Source: CAYRGC01 sp964423795 (lineage in GTDB: Bacteria > Patescibacteriota > Gracilibacteria > Peribacterales > Peribacteraceae). From it: DNA of 56,857 bases. Position numbers and translations under genes: made by a program. The stretch is taken from positions 1 through 56,857 of the forward strand of contig CAYRGC010000009.1 in the NCBI GenBank assembly GCA_964423795.1, written 5' to 3'. The notes under the pieces are model-generated. The model was not told the DNA's origin. It made no database searches and saw nothing but the letters and a program-made list of their open reading frames with translations. This document shows, in pieces, positions 55,786 through 56,857 of the stretch (position 1 is its first letter; every line of letters begins with the position of its first letter).

Positions 55786-56209
55786 TAGAGCACATCCCGC
55801 GGAGATCAAGGGCAGTTTCCCCTTTCTTGACCGGCTGACGGGGTTGGATCCACGATAGCCGGGTGTCCCCCCGCGGTCCCGATCGGCTCAATCCTTCTTC
55901 CGGCACCGAGACGCACGTCTCGCCCGAGTCCGACTCGGTCGTGATGAGCAAGTGGCCCTACATTCTCGCGGTGTACACGCTGCTCGTCGGCCCCGTCTTC
56001 GATCATCTGCCCTCCAAACCGGCGGGTAGCGCGCGCAAGGCACCGGCCAGGCCCATTGTCGCTCCTCTGCAAGAAGAAGGAGGAGGAAAAGAGCAGGCGA
56101 AGGCGGACGCGTCTCGCGCGGAACGCTGAGCGTCGGAGGCACAGAGCACCGGGAACGGACAGGCAGAGACGCCCCCGACCCGCTGAACACATTTTTTCGC
56201 AAATTCTCC
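55786..56209. other. Gap upstream of the rRNA promoter
   Basis: Over 400 bases without a convincing gene. An 88-codon frame at 55863-56129 was considered and rejected. No tRNA or strong hairpin is seen. Confidence 0.4.
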
Positions 56210-56237
56210 TTGACCCTCGGCCATGGACGAGTAAGAT
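56210..56237 (+). promoter_or_regulatory. rRNA promoter candidate TTGACC-N16-TAAGAT
   Basis: A -35/-10 pair with 16-base spacing, about 320 bases before the 16S 5' end. It is the only place in the window with a good -35 box, as expected of a strong rRNA promoter. Confidence 0.65.
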
Positions 56238-56396
56238 TGCCCGGCTCAGCTTCTGTTTTCGCAACAGAGGCGGGGTTTATTGGCTCCCCGGCCCGTCGGA
56301 AGGCGGCCCCGCGCGGAGAGAGGATCATTCACCCTTCGGTGAACGCCCTCAGGAGATCATTCACAGCATCGCGTAGTAGAGAAGCAGAAACCATCT

Positions 56397-56416
56397 CTCC
56401 ATAATTTATTATGGAG
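56397..56416 (+). other. Leader hairpin CTCCATAAT-TT-ATTATGGAG
   Basis: A perfect inverted repeat in the rRNA leader, followed by CAGCATGG. It could aid antitermination or processing of the precursor. Confidence 0.55.
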
Positions 56417-56559
56417 CAGCATGGAACTTTCACTGACGATCCCCCCACCGGGGACGTCGTGATCACCCAATATTCTTTGGAATTATCTTGGTCGGTCACC
56501 CCAAGAAAAATAATGTGACCATTATCGACAGCAACTTCACGTTGCTTCGATCGATTCTT

Positions 56560-56857
56560 CTTTTTGAAGAGTTTGATCCTAGCTCAGAGTGAACGCTGGC
56601 GGTGCGCCTAACACATGCAAGTCGAGTGGGTTTAGACCCACGGCGAACGGCTGCGTAACGCGTTGGCATGTACCCCGAACTCAGGGATAACCCGCCGAAA
56701 GGTGGGCTAATACCGGATGGTCCCGCAAGGGTAAAGATTTATCGGTTCGGGAACAGCCTGCGTCCTATCAGGTAGTTGGTAAGGTAACGGCTTACCAAGC
56801 CTATGACGGGTAGCTGGTTTGAGAGAACGACCAGCCAGAATGGAACTGAGACACGGT
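56560..56857 (+). rRNA. 16S ribosomal RNA (5' part)
   Basis: AGAGTTTGATCCTAGCTCAG marks the conserved 5' region (27F site, with the G/A-to-CT variant at position 20), followed by GAACGCTGGCGGTGCGCCTA and ACACATGCAAGTCGAG, and at the end ACTGAGACACGGT. The window stops in this gene, so only about the first 300 bases are seen. The sequence is plausible for Patescibacteria but does not by itself settle the lineage. Confidence 0.96.

Noticed and set aside
55863..56129. An 88-codon frame upstream of the rRNA promoter
   Set aside because: Low complexity, no homology-like motif, no promoter box or ribosome binding site; it has one weak hydrophobic stretch only.
56397..56416. The rRNA leader hairpin as a riboswitch
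   Set aside because: It is a simple stem with no ligand-binding core; a processing or antitermination role is enough to explain it.

Overview
The window is GC-rich, compact bacterial DNA that reads in the standard code: many genes, including the first one, end in a TGA that is respected. The partial 16S rRNA at the right edge, the very small intergenic gaps, a VirB2-like pilin protein, small ribosomal proteins and a glycosyltransferase-heavy, biosynthesis-poor gene set suggest a Patescibacteria/CPR-type genome, possibly of Peregrinibacteria type. That placement is inference; a 16S search would settle it.

Layout. Positions 1-17505 are a cell-surface polysaccharide/glycosylation locus: an SDR epimerase, a GtrA protein, three family-2 and five GT4-type glycosyltransferases, RmlA and RmlB, two NUDIX proteins, a DUF2304 + GT2 pair and a 943-residue multi-span GT-C-like protein. 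Positions 17603-19289 hold SufS and SufU, followed by tRNA-Thr. From 19369 to 21064 a lipoprotein cassette is bracketed by a 142-bp duplication of the 3' end of a site-2 protease gene. Positions 21152-25779 carry bL28, a flavin oxidoreductase and a three-gene membrane/hydrolase operon with a frameshift. At 25989 a tRNA-Ser carries an integrated island (26059-30666) with a large serine recombinase, a Fic protein, a methyltransferase and a YgjV-like protein; its right end is a tandem array containing the tRNA 3' end. Positions 30914-55702 are mostly housekeeping: a release-factor-like protein, BrkB/YihY, PheT, PduO-type adenosyltransferase, bL34, M16 peptidase, an L,D-transpeptidase-like protein, a TrmB-type regulator, NDK, S41 peptidase, a DUF1858-IscA fusion, a queuosine-precursor transporter, RNase HI, VanW, RecO, FtsX, a TPR protein, a class A PBP, YebC, bS18 and bS6. 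The window ends in an rRNA leader and the start of 16S.

Three patterns run across the genes. First, most transcription-unit first genes have a TAnnnT box only 6-10 bases before the start codon and no Shine-Dalgarno sequence, pointing to widespread leaderless mRNAs; these boxes were used to choose starts. Second, many intergenic gaps hold hairpins built from short repeated words that differ from locus to locus, and one such block sits inside a glycosyltransferase reading frame. Third, several duplications of gene ends (site-2 protease 3' end, yebC start, tRNA-Thr 5' end, tRNA-Ser 3' end) lie beside inserted or repetitive DNA.
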